Shown here: positions 46,545-58,016 of the stretch, one piece after another
Layout of the letters: each line of letters opens with the position of its first letter
Position numbering within the stretch: the stretch's first letter is position 1
Translations under genes and position numbers: made by a program
Assembly: GCF_018812025.1 (NCBI RefSeq)
Contig: NC_063066.1
Coordinates: forward strand, 2,117,692-2,181,691
Source: Megalobrama amblycephala
Taxonomy: Eukaryota > Chordata > Actinopteri > Cypriniformes > Xenocyprididae
DNA length: 64,000 bases
Direction: 5' to 3'
Notes under the pieces: generated by a model
The model's input: the letters and a program-made list of their open reading frames with translations, nothing else
Databases searched by the model: none
What the model was told of the DNA's origin: nothing

Positions 46545-47560
46545 AGGACTCGAATGATTCAAAACTCGGTAGCTGTGGTTGAATATCTGGACTAAACTTG
46601 TATTTAAGCCTGTGTATGTAGCTTTGATTTGTGTAGCATTAAGCTCTTGTCCATATTTCTCTCACCTCATATTTTAAACACAGATCATCTGAAGCCAAAT
46701 GTAATTGGTTTATGGTTTATGAGGATTAACAAAGGTTAATCTCAATTCTGATCAGATATTTCTAGTGCCTTTAACGTTGTTCCTAAAGCAGCACCTAATG
46801 GATTAGACAATCATATCCGAGTGTGAATTAAGAAGTAATTCAGAGGGACCTCAAGATAAGGAAAGAATGTGTAAGTGATTAATACACAGGGCTACAAATA
46901 TGATTTTATATGCTGTTTTAAAGTTTGATTGCTGTGTTAAAGTGAAGAAAGATTTGCATCATGACAGATGAAGGGTTTGGAGATTTGTTGCACTTATAAC
47001 TAGAGGTAAGCACTAAAACACATCTGTCCCTCCGACTGAAGTCATTTCAGATGTGGATCTGGACGACTGCATCTTAATTCAGAACAAAAATACTTGGTTT
47101 ATATAATAGAGTGATGTGGTATTGTATTGTATTTAATGTCAGATTTTGTCAAAATCTGTCATTTTCTTCTGACCTTGACATTTTGTTCAGTGAGCAGTAT
47201 AACAATCAACAGGTTTATTCTTTACAGTAATCATTTTTGTGTATTTCTGGACTGTAAACACAAATACTGCTGCAAAATTATTGTAGAAATTGCAATCAGT
47301 GCTATTATTGATCAATCCAATGGATATCACTCATGTTCATCAGGGGACATTATACTTAATAATAATGTTGAAATAAATGGCAATGGTAAAACTATTTACA
47401 TAAATACAAGTACTCATGTAATGGACCATATACTACCATCCATTAATCATCACTGTATGTTTTCTACCAAATGTAACAAGGAAAATCTGCCAGTGATGAC
47501 AAAAGTGTTCAGTGATAAAATATATGGTTGAATTTGAGTTTCATATTGTCAATAAAACTG
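46545..47560 (+). terminator. neurl1b: neurl1b 3'UTR and poly(A) signal
   Basis: An AATAAA signal lies at 47551-47556. The open frame at 47127-47531 lies wholly in this 3'UTR and has no known domain. Confidence 0.7.
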
Positions 47561-49418
47561 GCCACAGTTCTGAAGGTTATTTTTTAAATACAAATAATGG
47601 AGATTTCCTTGTGCTTTCCTTGCAGTGAGAAACTGAATTAATGCACAAAAATACAATATATAGAAAAAAAATCCTCTACAGAATCCTTTAGATGTTTAGA
47701 AATATTCAATAAATTAAATTTTACATAAGCAACCAAAAGCTTTCTTAGATAAATCAGACATAAAACTAATAATATTTCTTAACTTTCTGAATGTTATTAA
47801 TTCATATAATTACTATTAATATTGAACATAAAATTTTTTCTTTACACAAAGTGTGAAAATAGGCTTTTATCTGCCGATGCTGATTATTGGCCGATATATC
47901 GGTGCATCTCTAATTCAAGGATTGAATTAATTAACAGTCAAATTTCTGATGGCCTTCATAGCTATTTTTATTTGGATTTGCACAGGATACTGTTAAAAAT
48001 AAAGATCCTAAAAGGGGATTTTCACAGTGGTGCCACTGAAGAACCATTTTTAGTTCCTCAAAGAATCTTTCAGTGATCAGCTCTTTAAAGAACCTCTTTT
48101 TCTTAATGCGAAGAACATTTTAATAATCTAAAGAACCACTATAAAGACACCTGCAGTGGGAATGTTGAAGGTTCCTCATGGAAACATATAGATGTCAATA
48201 AAGAAGCTTTAATTATGAGTGTATCTTGATTAACTGCGTTCTGAGGTGAGAGAGAGAAATTCTAGAAATGAATGTTCGTGACGTCATTTGTGTAATGCTG
48301 TCGCCCTCTGCTGGTAACACAGACACTTCTTCATCCACAGCCTCTTCATTTTCTCTGAAACATCTGTAGCCTTTTCCTAAACTTTTACCGAGGTTAATGA
48401 AATACGTAAAAATATCTTGATTAAAGAACTTAACGACTAAACGACTTTATGCATCAACTGAATGTGTATATTAACATTAATTATAGGCTATAGCCAATAA
48501 ATAGAAAAAGTTTCAGCAGTGTTTTATGTAACTTCAAAGGGTTGACACCTAGATTTTGTATTTAGACCACTGTATATAGGTATGAGAAGCTTTTCAATTT
48601 GGGAAAGGCCAAATCCAGGTGGAAATCCCCAAATTGTCCACAGTATTCAGGAGTTTAATGATCAGACAAGTTTAATTTATGATGCCAGTGAGCCTGAAGT
48701 GGTGGTCTGATATCTGGAAATCTGATCTTACTATCTGGGCTTTTGCTTACAGTTTGGTCCCCCCCACTTTGAAAATGTCTCCTGCGCCCCTGGTGTTTTG
48801 TGTACAACCACTGAGAACAAGTGAATTGTTACACTTTTTTTTGTTTTTTAAAAGTAAGTTTAATCTCCGATTCTGCCAAATCATTCAGTTGCTGTAAAAA
48901 TGCTCAACTGTTTTCTTCAGGACTTCAAAGAAAATGTTCTGCACACTTACGGTCGAATGGAACGCACTTGAGGTTTTTAGTGGTGCTTTCTGTGTGTTAA
49001 TATTTTCTTAGACTCCGCTTTTGACAATTCTTGTGTAAGACTCCCTTGTGTAACTTCTTTAGACAAAACAAGAACAAGGCCTTGGACACACTTATACACA
49101 GACATTTGAACATCTGATCTCACTTATTATATTTCTTAATATGCCATATATGGTAGGTGTCGATCTTTGAGCACATTGGACATCGGTGATGATTCTGCTT
49201 TAAATACGACCCTTCTTCATTAATAAACTTGATGACTTTGAGTCTACCTGAAAATGAATCTAACAGGGTGTCAAAAACTCACACTCCCTTTATGATATTC
49301 TGCTCTCTAGATATGATCCGTGTGAATCCTTCAAAGTAAATCTTCACCTATTTTATCTCGTCTTTCCAAGAGTCGAGGGAGAAAACAGAACCAAACAGAA
49401 GAGCTTCAATATGCAGCA
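47561..49418. other. intergenic; one short MITE
   Basis: A MITE fragment at about 48005-48190 has 'agaaccatttttagttcctc' and 'aaggttcctcatggaaac' ends. Nothing else is recognised between the convergent 3' ends of neurl1b and the Kazal gene. Confidence 0.55.
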
Positions 49419-49424
49419 TTTATT
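49419..49424 (-). terminator. poly(A) signal of the Kazal gene
   Basis: AATAAA on the minus strand, about 95 bp after the stop codon of the distal exon pair. No AATAAA is found between the proximal stop (49974) and the distal cassette, so both isoforms may use this signal. Confidence 0.6.
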
Positions 49425-49437
49425 TAAGGATTAAACC

Positions 49438-49582
49438 GTTACATATTCAGGTTATAGTGAATGAGACAATAATGCTGACTAAAGGTCTGTCAAGCTGAAT
49501 TATGCTGCCATTCCTGTGTCACTCCTGCAGATGTTTATCGCATTCGCCATCCTTCACCTTAAAGATTTCAGTTCCTGAGTTC

Positions 49583-49616
<34 letters not shown>

Positions 49617-50043
49617 ATTAAAGTGAAAATGAAAGTTTGAAAGTGATTCTAAACTGTTTTTAAACCTACAGTACTTTGTTTAAACTCACATGATGGCAAT
49701 ACACAGTTCGCATTCATTGCTGTAGGTTTTTCCATCAGATCCACACACGGGTTTATAGATCTCTGGGCATCCGTTAGATGGGTAAGGCTTGCAGTCAGGC
49801 TGGTCACAAAAAAAAAAAATAAAAAATAAAAATATATATATATATATATGAATTATTTGCAAACAGAGGGAAGTAATTCTACTGCAGTCACACATTCAGG
49901 TTATAATGAAAGACATGAGTACAATAATGCTGAGTAAAGGTCTGTCAAGGTGATTTATGGTGTCATTCCTGTGTCACACCTGTTGAGGTCGATCACATTC
50001 GCCTTCCTTCACGATTAAGATTTTAGTATTTGATGCCCTAAAG

Positions 50044-50078
<35 letters not shown>

Positions 50079-50320
50079 ATTAAGGATTAAAGCTTGAAAG
50101 TGACCATAATCCGTTTTTAAACCTGCAGTACTTTGTTTAAACTCACTTGATGGCAACACACAGTTCGCATTCATTGCTGTATGTTTTTCCATCAGATCCA
50201 CACACGGGTGCATAGATCTCTGGGCATCCGTTAGACGGGTAAGGCCTGCAGTCAGGCTGGTCACATAAAAAGAATCAACACTGAGTTATTTGAACATGGA
50301 GGGAAGTAATTCTACAGTCT
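49438..50320. repeat. tandem duplication of the last two Kazal exons
   Basis: Unit 49438-49886 and unit 49887-50320 align throughout: exons, intron, poly(A/T) run and the flank 'ataatgctgagtaaaggtct' / 'ataatgctgactaaaggtct'. The upstream exons are not duplicated. Confidence 0.9.
49519..49799 (-). CDS. alternative 3' exon pair of the Kazal inhibitor
   Basis: Exons 49799-49690 (110 nt) and 49582-49519 (64 nt) copy the proximal exons 3 and 4, with the same phases and intact GT-AG sites. Spliced to exon 2 they give another 79-aa protein with all six Kazal cysteines. It differs mainly by Lys for Arg26, Lys for Ala38, Ile for Val56 and a new segment before the last Cys. P1 is still Glu. No signal exon lies between the two cassettes, so this is either a mutually exclusive terminal cassette or the leftover of a second gene. 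Confidence 0.7.
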
Positions 50321-52123
50321 TTATTTACTCACCTCTCTCACTGCATCAGATACGGCCACTGTTTGTGTCAAGAAGGAAAAACAAGGATTAAAGTTTATCA
50401 TGATATGGCAAGAGGAAATAACTTGTTTTGCCCATACAATGAAAGTCTAATGTTGTTTTGTTGGATAAAAACACCATTTAATCATTTTTTTAGTGAACAT
50501 CTCTTAAATCACACTTAATGTCTGAAGTGACTTAACCCTGTGGGGTCTGAGGATTTTTGGGGCCCTGGAGAAGTTGACATTCCCTGACATCCCTGCTTTT
50601 TCAGTTGTTCATAAACATATTAATAGAAAAGGTGTCATTACAATGTATTCAGCACAAACTAGGCTACAATAATATGTGAGGAACATGTATGTAGGCTATA
50701 TGTTTGTATTTTTGAAGGAATAATGTTTATGCGTGGTTATTGAGGGAGAAAAAAAAAAAAAAAAAAAAATTAAGTCACTGAAATAAGGCCAAAAAACAAA
50801 TATTAAATATGTGTTCACAAGACTTCTGGGTATTGGAGGTTGTAGACTAGAGTTTTTGCTTCAAAACAATGTAAAATTATCCTGCCTACTCGTTCATATA
50901 AAACAATATATTGATTTAAATTTTGTAAGACACTATTTGTCAAGACACACAGTATGCACAGAGGTGTTACTCTTCATGAATAATGCTGTGATTCACACCT
51001 GAGAAGACAAAGACCCGCCTAATGACCTGCATAATGAGCCGTTTCAGTCAGGTAGACAAACCCTCTGATAACAGGATCATATCAGCTGTATTAATGTAAA
51101 AAAAAAAAAAAAAACACGATTTGTGATCTCATGCATGCACGTATTGCACATCATGTGAAGAATTTTGTATAGGCCAATTATAGTTTAAATTACAGTACCA
51201 GTCAAAAGATTGGACGCATTACTATTATAATGTTTTTAAAAGAAGTCTCATGCTCATCATGCTATATATTAAAATACAGAAAAAAAAAAAGACAGCAATA
51301 CTGTGAAATATTACTACAATTTAAAATAATGGTTTTCTATTTTAAAAGGTGCCCTAGAACTTTTTTTAAAAAGATTTAATAAAGATTCGGAGCATTAAGA
51401 ATCTTTTGTGTCGAATCATGATTCGGATCGCGTGTCAAACTGCTGAAATCACGTGGCTTTAGCGATCCGAACTGCTGATTCGACACACTGATTCATAACG
51501 CTCCGAAGCTTCCTGAAGCAGTGTTTTGAAATCGGCCATCACTATATAAGTCGTTATTTTGTTTTTTTTGGCGCACCAAAAATATTCTCGTCGCTTTATA
51601 ATATTAATATTGAACCACTGTACTCACATGAACTGATTTAAATATGTTTTCAGTGCATTAATGGATCTTGAGAGAGGAAATGTCATTGCTGGCTATGCAG
51701 GCCTCACTGAGCCATCGGATTTCATCAAAAATATATTCATTTGTGTTCTGAAGATGAATGAAGGTCTTACGGGTGTGGAACGGCATGAGGGTGAGTAATT
51801 AATGATATTATTTTTATTTTTGGGTGAACTAACCCTTAAGTCTGTTTTGCTGCAATGTGAAAAAAATCCTGCAAAACGTGCTGGTGCGTTTCTCGACTCC
51901 AGTGTTAAATCTTACACATTTTTTTATTTGTCCTTCTTTAGCAAAGGTGAATTAAGACTTTATCGAAACAGTGAAACTCTTCATTATGAAGCAAAACTAT
52001 CAGCATCAGTGTATATTGCAGGTTCTCACGTGACAAATGATCCTAATATCAGTTTTAGTGAATGAAATCATGATATTACTCACCTAGGACACAGAGAAGG
52101 ACGATGACTCCACGTGCAAACAT
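49974..52123 (-). CDS. secreted Kazal-type serine protease inhibitor (SPINK-like), 4 exons
   Basis: Exons 52123-52084, 50358-50333, 50256-50147 and 50037-49974 join to 240 nt (79 aa). The first exon and the 26-nt second exon encode a signal peptide ([19 protein letters not shown]). The rest is one Kazal domain with spacing C25-x7-C33-x7-C41-x10-C52-x2-C55-x17-C73 and the conserved Tyr48. Kazal proteins block serine proteases by inserting a loop into the active site. The P1 residue, two after the second Cys, is Glu35, not the Lys/Arg of trypsin inhibitors such as SPINK1. I cannot assign a particular SPINK number. All splice sites are GT-AG, and a TATA box lies upstream. Confidence 0.88.
50360..52083. 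other. Kazal gene intron 1 with several repeats
   Basis: It contains A-runs (50750-50769 and about 51099-51114), a fragment at 51190-51345 of the repeat seen at 52385-52830, and a composite MITE at 51390-51838. The remaining sequence shows no exon. Confidence 0.6.
51390..51838. repeat. composite foldback/TTAA MITE
   Basis: It has the same layout as 8640-9142: a 'gaatcatgattcg' palindrome, 'cgctccgaagcttcctgaag', then the arm ending in GTGAACTAACCCTTAAG. Confidence 0.75.
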
Positions 52124-52166
52124 TGTTCCAGACTTGAGAGTGAACTCACTAAAACTGACAATATGA

Positions 52167-52174
52167 TTTATATA
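52167..52174 (-). promoter_or_regulatory. TATA box of the Kazal gene
   Basis: TATATAAA on the minus strand, about 45 bp upstream of the start codon, giving a short 5'UTR. It supports 52123 as the true start. Confidence 0.75.
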
Positions 52175-52384
52175 TCAGTGCTGTATCCTCCTCTGAACAC
52201 AATTAGTGCTCGCTGCAGAGCAAAATGACCTCCAGCTGCACCTCTTTAGAGCTCAAGGATGGAGATTAACCTGTTTAATGGGTGGAGAGGAATGTGGGAG
52301 CGGACAGGTGTTTCGAGATTTTCGGTTTCTGAAGGTGGAGCTTACATGAATATTCATGAGTTTCCCAGACATGCACAGACATGA

Positions 52385-52830
52385 TGTATTGCTGTTCAAA
52401 AGTTTGATATTAATAAAATTATTTGTTTAGGCTCATCAAGGCTGCATATGTTTGATCAAAAATAGGCAAAAACAGATTTGTTTTCTGTTTTAATATATTT
52501 AAAACGGCTGTTTATTCCTGTTACTCCAGTCTTCAGTGTCACATGATCCTTCAGAAATCAATCTAATATGATGATTTGCTGCTCAAGAAACATTTCTATC
52601 AGTGCTGAATGAAAGTGGAAACCGTGATTCAGTGTTTTTTCAGAATTCACAGAACAGATAGTTTGAAAATTTAAATAGAAATCTTTTGAAATATTAGAGA
52701 TGCCTTTAAAAAAAATCCTTGTTGAATAAAATTCATCCTTGTGAAATTCATTTCTTTAAAAAATAAAACTACAGAGATTCCAGTCATTTGAATATTATTT
52801 TAAAGCAAATGCATTTGTGCAAATAATTTG
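52385..52830. repeat. dispersed cyprinid repeat
   Basis: 'gctgttcaaaagtttgatat', 'cacatgatccttcagaaatc' and 'tgctgctcaagaaacatttc' are the hallmarks of a very abundant cyprinid repeat. It has no coding capacity. Sequence 52831-53560 shows nothing else. Confidence 0.75.
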
Positions 52831-53559
52831 GGGGCCACTGTATGTAAAAAGAATGTTTTGTTGTTGTTGTAAAAAAAATGTTTAAAAAAATTACATTAAA
52901 ATTCAAAGAGTGGTAAAAATTTTAGTAAAAATTTCATTTTTTGATCTGAGAATAGCTTTCTTATTTGTCATATTTTCGCACATTAAGGGACTGCTATGAA
53001 CAAAATATCATTACTGTCTCAGAATATCAGTTCACTCCGTCACACGTTATACCAGCATCCAGTAATCAAAAGCAAATCAAGGCCATAATCTCATCTTAAT
53101 TCCAGGATTTGTTATATGTTTTGACATAGATCCAAGTTAAATTTTTCCAAAAAGGTGCCCCTAATTAAAGCCCCATGAAGAACATGCATGTTTATGAACA
53201 TTAATGACCAGAGAATTCAGGTTGACTGGGATACTTTTTGCCATTGAGATGACTGAATTCACCTGAATTCACGCCAAATAATGAATGTTTGTGTATCAAA
53301 ATAAATTGTCCATTTATATCAGTGATCATCCAGATACACAAGTGACACATGTTCAGAAGAACGGATGGCATAGCAAAAGATTGCAAAAATCTTTATTAAG
53401 CCACTCATTTTGGACATTATTTCTTTAATTATATAGTTACACGAAGTGTCTGTCATTCACTTATTAAACTGCTAACAGTGATTGTAAATGAAATTGCCCA
53501 AATTATTACTTTGTTAGCTAACTGCATGATTATATGTGCATTTCTGAAACCACAGACAG

Positions 53560-53680
53560 TCTCCTCCGATACCAGATTCTCTAAATTGTAATGTTGACAT
53601 GCATTCTCTGTAAAGCTGCTTTGAAACGATATGTATCCTGAAAAGCGCTATACAAATAAATGTGAATTGAAGTCCGTCAT
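53560..53680. repeat. LINE/SINE 3'-tail fragment
   Basis: 'gtaaagctgctttgaaacga' and 'aaaagcgctatacaaataaa' form a known shared tail of fish non-LTR elements. The rest of the element is absent. Confidence 0.6.
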
Positions 53681-54337
53681 TCAGTTAAAGACAACTGCAT
53701 AAACATGCATACTAATGAGAACATTATAAACTGTAAACAACTGTAGTTTAGGCATAAGTCAGTTGCGACGCTGAGATTATTTACCTTTATGGAATAATCC
53801 ACTATGTGTACAACATACAATGTGAACTAATATTCTCAGTTGTACGTGCAATCGAGCATGTCTGGGAAACTCATGAATATTCAACCGAAAATCTCGGAAC
53901 CTAAATATCTCATAACACGGGTTCTTTTTTAGCGAACCGGTCGAACGAGTTCACCAAATTCGAAATATTTCAGGGGTGCAAACTCAGGAATGAAAAAGGT
54001 GACAAAAACACGAGACACAAGAAATGTTTTAATTATGTTGTGGTTATGATAGTAAAGATGCATTCGTTTAGTAGTGTTATACAAGCTGTGTTTGGAATAA
54101 TAATTATGTTTGCAAGCAATGTCAATATCACAAAAAACTACTAGCCTAAAAAAATAAAACTCAATGAATGACAAGGAGTGCTGCACGGGTCAGGTTTGAT
54201 AAACCCGCACCAGCAGTTATTAACAGCACACCCGACCCGATATCCCACAGAAACGCTCATTTTAGCCCGTACCCGACCCGACCCGACCCAACCCGTTTGA
54301 CATAAAAACCGCAACCCGACCCGCATTAAATCTCCTA

Positions 54338-55062
54338 CACTCTAAAAAATAAAACACTGGTTCAACAACAAAAAAATATGTTAACGTTATCCACTAGAAT
54401 TTTTAACTTAAGCCAATTGGGAGAATTACATTAATTCAAAGTAATATTTTGAGTTGATCCAACATGTTTTAAGTAAGGTGAAGACGCTTTTTGGACACAA
54501 TAAAACGCATTTCTAAGTAACATGAACTTACCATGCACCACTTGTCACCATGATGGTAAATCTTCAAAAACCCACATTAACAGAAACTCTTCTAAATTAG
54601 CATAACAAAACACTAATTACTGCTAAATCTCCCTTACCATTAATCTTGTGCAAAAAACATTATATAACACTTAATTTGAGCATTTACTCTCCCTTTCAAG
54701 TGCCATGGACAAAGCATGATGGGAAATATAAATCCCAGCCCAGTTTCACTTAAGTTCGTCTAAATTAAAAGAAGTGTTCATACAACTCAAAACAATGAAA
54801 CACGTTTACACATCATCAGATTGTATTTTACATTAACAGAACTTAAAATTAAATACATTTTTGATTAACTGAAAATGTTAAACTATGACAAGTCATGATA
54901 GTATATTGAATCAATAGGCATAATTTGTGTGTCATCCAAACTCAATAAAATAACAATTACAAGTAAAAAGTCTAACAGCATTTCAGAACTTGATTTTTTA
55001 TTTCACAACAATATATATATTTAAGTAATGACTAAAGGTCCCCTGAATTAGTTTTTAGAGTG
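54338..55062. repeat. MITE with CACTCTAAAAA termini, TA-flanked
   Basis: The left CACTCTAAAAAAT and right GTTTTTAGAGTG are flanked by TA. The family resembles 36147-36673 at the tips but differs inside. Confidence 0.75.
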
Positions 55063-55336
55063 TACATGAGGCAGACAAAAATCATTTTCTCATGTCGCCG
55101 AACACAAGCAATAAAACCAACATTAGGCATTTTATGTTGCTGCATTTAATTAAACATTGCATTAAACAATACAAGTAAAATAATAAAACAACTAAATATT
55201 TTAGCAGATTCACACATTTAAGCGCGGCTGTCTCTTCTGAAACTCAGCAGTCTTTACCTGACCGCTGGTCTTCTTTGTAGCAGCGCGAAAATATTATAAA
55301 ACTTTTATTCAAATTGTGAATAGCCTATATTAAATA

Positions 55337-55577
55337 TGTAAAAAAGGCCACACTCAGGTTATATTCACATGCCTTAGTTCCCCTTGCAATACACTGAAGT
55401 TGACACACACACATACATGCAAACCAGCCAATAAATGTGGTGACAATAAATGGGTTATTCCCGCATACCTGAACATCTGTCAGAAAGTCTCTTACCGGAC
55501 GCTCCGTAGTGGATTTGTTATCAACCGGCAAATTCACATAAACCAAGAAAAGCTACCAGTAGCCACTCAGTTTTACA
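55337..55577 (+). repeat. 5' LTR of the BEL/Pao element, internally deleted
   Basis: It starts TGTAAAAAAGG and ends TTTTACA, as does the 3' LTR. It is only 241 bp against 944 bp: about 700 bp corresponding to roughly 60192-60895 is missing. The shared last 170 bp look identical. The preceding AAATA (55332-55336) is the target duplication. Confidence 0.9.
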
Positions 55578-56606
55578 TGGTCCTTCGAGCCAGAGCCTCA
55601 AATTTACTACGTAAATTTAGGGATCTACGACTTGCCCATGACAACCTGCTACAGACCCTGCAGACGATGCAGCAAGAGAGGGACACGTTTCAACAGGCTA
55701 CAGATCAGTATTCACACGAACTTTCTCAGCTGAAACAACAAATGCAGCAGCTACAGATCCAAATGGAGCAGCGACAGCCTGCAGCACAGTCTCCACCTGC
55801 CACCCCAATGTGACCTGTACCTGCACCATGCAGTTTTCTGAAAACACGACAGAGTGATAAGAGCTTTGTACCAGTGTCAGCCCCACGATTCAGGTCTGTT
55901 GATCAGCTTGAGCACAGTTCTGAGGCTGTCATAGCTCCAGTAGCTGTCCCCAGAACAAAGCCGCACTCCCCCTACCAAGCGTCACACTCCGAACAGTAAA
56001 GGGAGGAAAGAACCTATTACTCTAGAACTGAGACGCCTTACAGACAGAGTCGTTATGCATTATGCGAACCAGAGACCACAGGCCCTCCACCATTTGAATC
56101 CGCCCGACGCTCTCACCTGCCATGCAGAGCATCCAGCCAAGTTCCTCCTGAGCTAGAGCAAATGTACAGAGGTCCGACCCCCACAATTCCAGACTTCTTA
56201 CATCCAAACCCTAGGGAATTCTCACGACTTAAGATAGCTCTGGAGAACATTCTGCCAGCTACAGCCACAGAGATATTCAAATTTCAAATACTCACTGATC
56301 ACCTCAAACTAGAGGAGGCCCTGCTCATTGCTGATTCATACAGTCATTCACAACAACCTTTCACAAAGACTATGGCAGCACTGGATCAGCAATATGGACA
56401 GCCTCATCAGCTCGCGTTGCAACGCATAGCAGAGCTCATGGAAGGTCCAAACATAGCCAGTGGGGACATTAAAGCTTTCCGACTCTTCGCCCTCAAGGTT
56501 CGTTCCCTCGTTGGCATGCTAGAGCAACTAGGAAGAAATGGCACATATGAGCTGCAGTGTGGCTCCCATGTCTCCCGGCTCCTAGGGAAGCTGCCGACCA
56601 ATCCGC
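55577..56606 (+). pseudogene. BEL/Pao gag remnant
   Basis: A first open segment (55577-55813) encodes a Gln-rich coiled coil. After stops, a second (56162-56606) holds the DUF1759-type gag region (PREFSRLKIAL, TDHLKLEEALLIADSY). The zinc knuckles expected after it are absent. The frame is broken at least once between the parts. Confidence 0.8.
55578..55591 (+). other. primer binding site complementary to tRNA-Tyr
   Basis: TGGTCCTTCGAGCC directly follows the 5' LTR. It is the exact complement of the 3' end of vertebrate tRNA-Tyr (ending GGCTCGAAGGACCA) as I know it. Reverse transcription would be primed here. Confidence 0.8.
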
Positions 56607-58016
56607 CTAGGCCCCCCAGGGGGACCAGCAGCCATCAAGACTCGTCTTGGCTGGACTTTGCAGGGCCCTGTGCAACACCTGCAACATGAGGTCACTGAAC
56701 AACAGTGTCTTTTCACCTCAGTAGCACCAGAAACTGATCTTCTCAGACAAGTGGAGAGACTTTGGCAGATGGACGTGCTTCCCTGGCAAAGTGAAAAGAT
56801 GAGCACAAGATCCAGACAAGACCAGGAAGCAGTGAAAATTCTGGAGAACAAGACAGTGACAGTAGAGGTGGATGGCGTCAAGCGCTATGCAACCCCACTT
56901 TTGCACGTTAAGAACATGCCAGACCTCAAGGCCCCCCAAAATGCTGTTCTCCCTCATCTGCGAGCCATAGAGAGAAGGTTGATCAAAGATCCAGAGCAAG
57001 CAGCTGCTTACACTGCAGAGATCCAGAAACTAGAACAGGCAGGTTATGCAGTCAAGGTGGAACTAAATGCTGAAATATGCCAAACTAACTCCTGGTACAT
57101 TCCCCATCACCTGGTCCAACACAACGGGAAGAACAGGGTTGTGTTTAATTGCTCGTTTCAATATCAGGGTTAAAACCTGAACGAGCTCCTGCTCCCTGGT
57201 CCTGTGTTAGGCCCATCTCTTCTTGCAGTGCTGCTCAGGTTCAGAGAGCATTCCGTTGCTGTCAGCAGTGATATCCGGGGGATGTTCCACCAGATCAGAT
57301 TGCTTCCCGAAGACAGGCCGCTTCTGCGTTTCCTCTGGAGGGATCTAAAGACACAGGATCCGCCCAATGTTTATGAATGGCAGGTTCTCCCCTTCGGCAC
57401 CACATGCAGCCCTTGCTGTACAATCTTTGCATTACAAAAACATGTCCTGGACCATAGTCAACCTGGGGAAGACGTTCACCATTGTGTCCTGAATTCTTTT
57501 TACGTAGATAACTGTCTGCAGAGCTTTACTACAGTAGAAGCAGCCAAGAGTCTTGTTGACAAACTCCGGAGCTTATTGGCAGAAGGAGGTTTCGACCTGA
57601 GGCAGTGGTCCAGCAACCAGCTCTCCACCATAAGCCATTTACCTTCCTGAAGCCAGATCAGATGGCACTGAACTTTGGATTTCACAAGGGCAAAGCAACA
57701 CCCAAGAATCTACCCTGGGGCTCCTCTGGAATCACCAAACGGACACGCTTTCCTATAAGTACCGTCCCATACAAAACACTGAGACTACCATGCGCAGCAT
57801 TTACAAAACTGTGGCAAGCCAGTATGACCCACTGGGCTATCTCATTCCCTTCACTACCAGGGCCAAGCTGATAGTGCAGTGCCTTTGGGACAAGAAGAGA
57901 CTGGGATGACCCGCACTTACCTGCAGATCTTTTACAGACCTGGACAGAGTGGGTGGAGGAGCTGCCTGCCCTAACAAGACATTGTCTTTCCAAGGTGTTA
58001 CACCAGTCCAATCAGA
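56607..58016 (+). pseudogene. BEL/Pao protease end and reverse transcriptase remnant
   Basis: The sequence resumes at the very end of the protease region (TRLGWTLQGP); its DSG active site is missing. The reverse transcriptase follows, with SDIRGMFHQIRL (catalytic Asp) at about 57270 and the YVDN box at 57501-57512, where many polymerases have YVDD. A TAA stop at 57171-57173 interrupts the frame once, and a frameshift follows near 57650. The thumb region (ASQYDPLGYLIPF type) continues in another frame. Confidence 0.85.

Noticed and set aside
47127..47531. 134-codon frame downstream of neurl1b
   Set aside because: It lies in the neurl1b 3'UTR before the AATAAA at 47551, is AT-rich, and has no recognisable domain.
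57501..57512. YVDN instead of YVDD taken as proof of a dead reverse transcriptase
   Set aside because: I believe YVDN occurs in other BEL/Pao elements, so it is not proof by itself. The stop, frameshifts and missing protease are the sound evidence.
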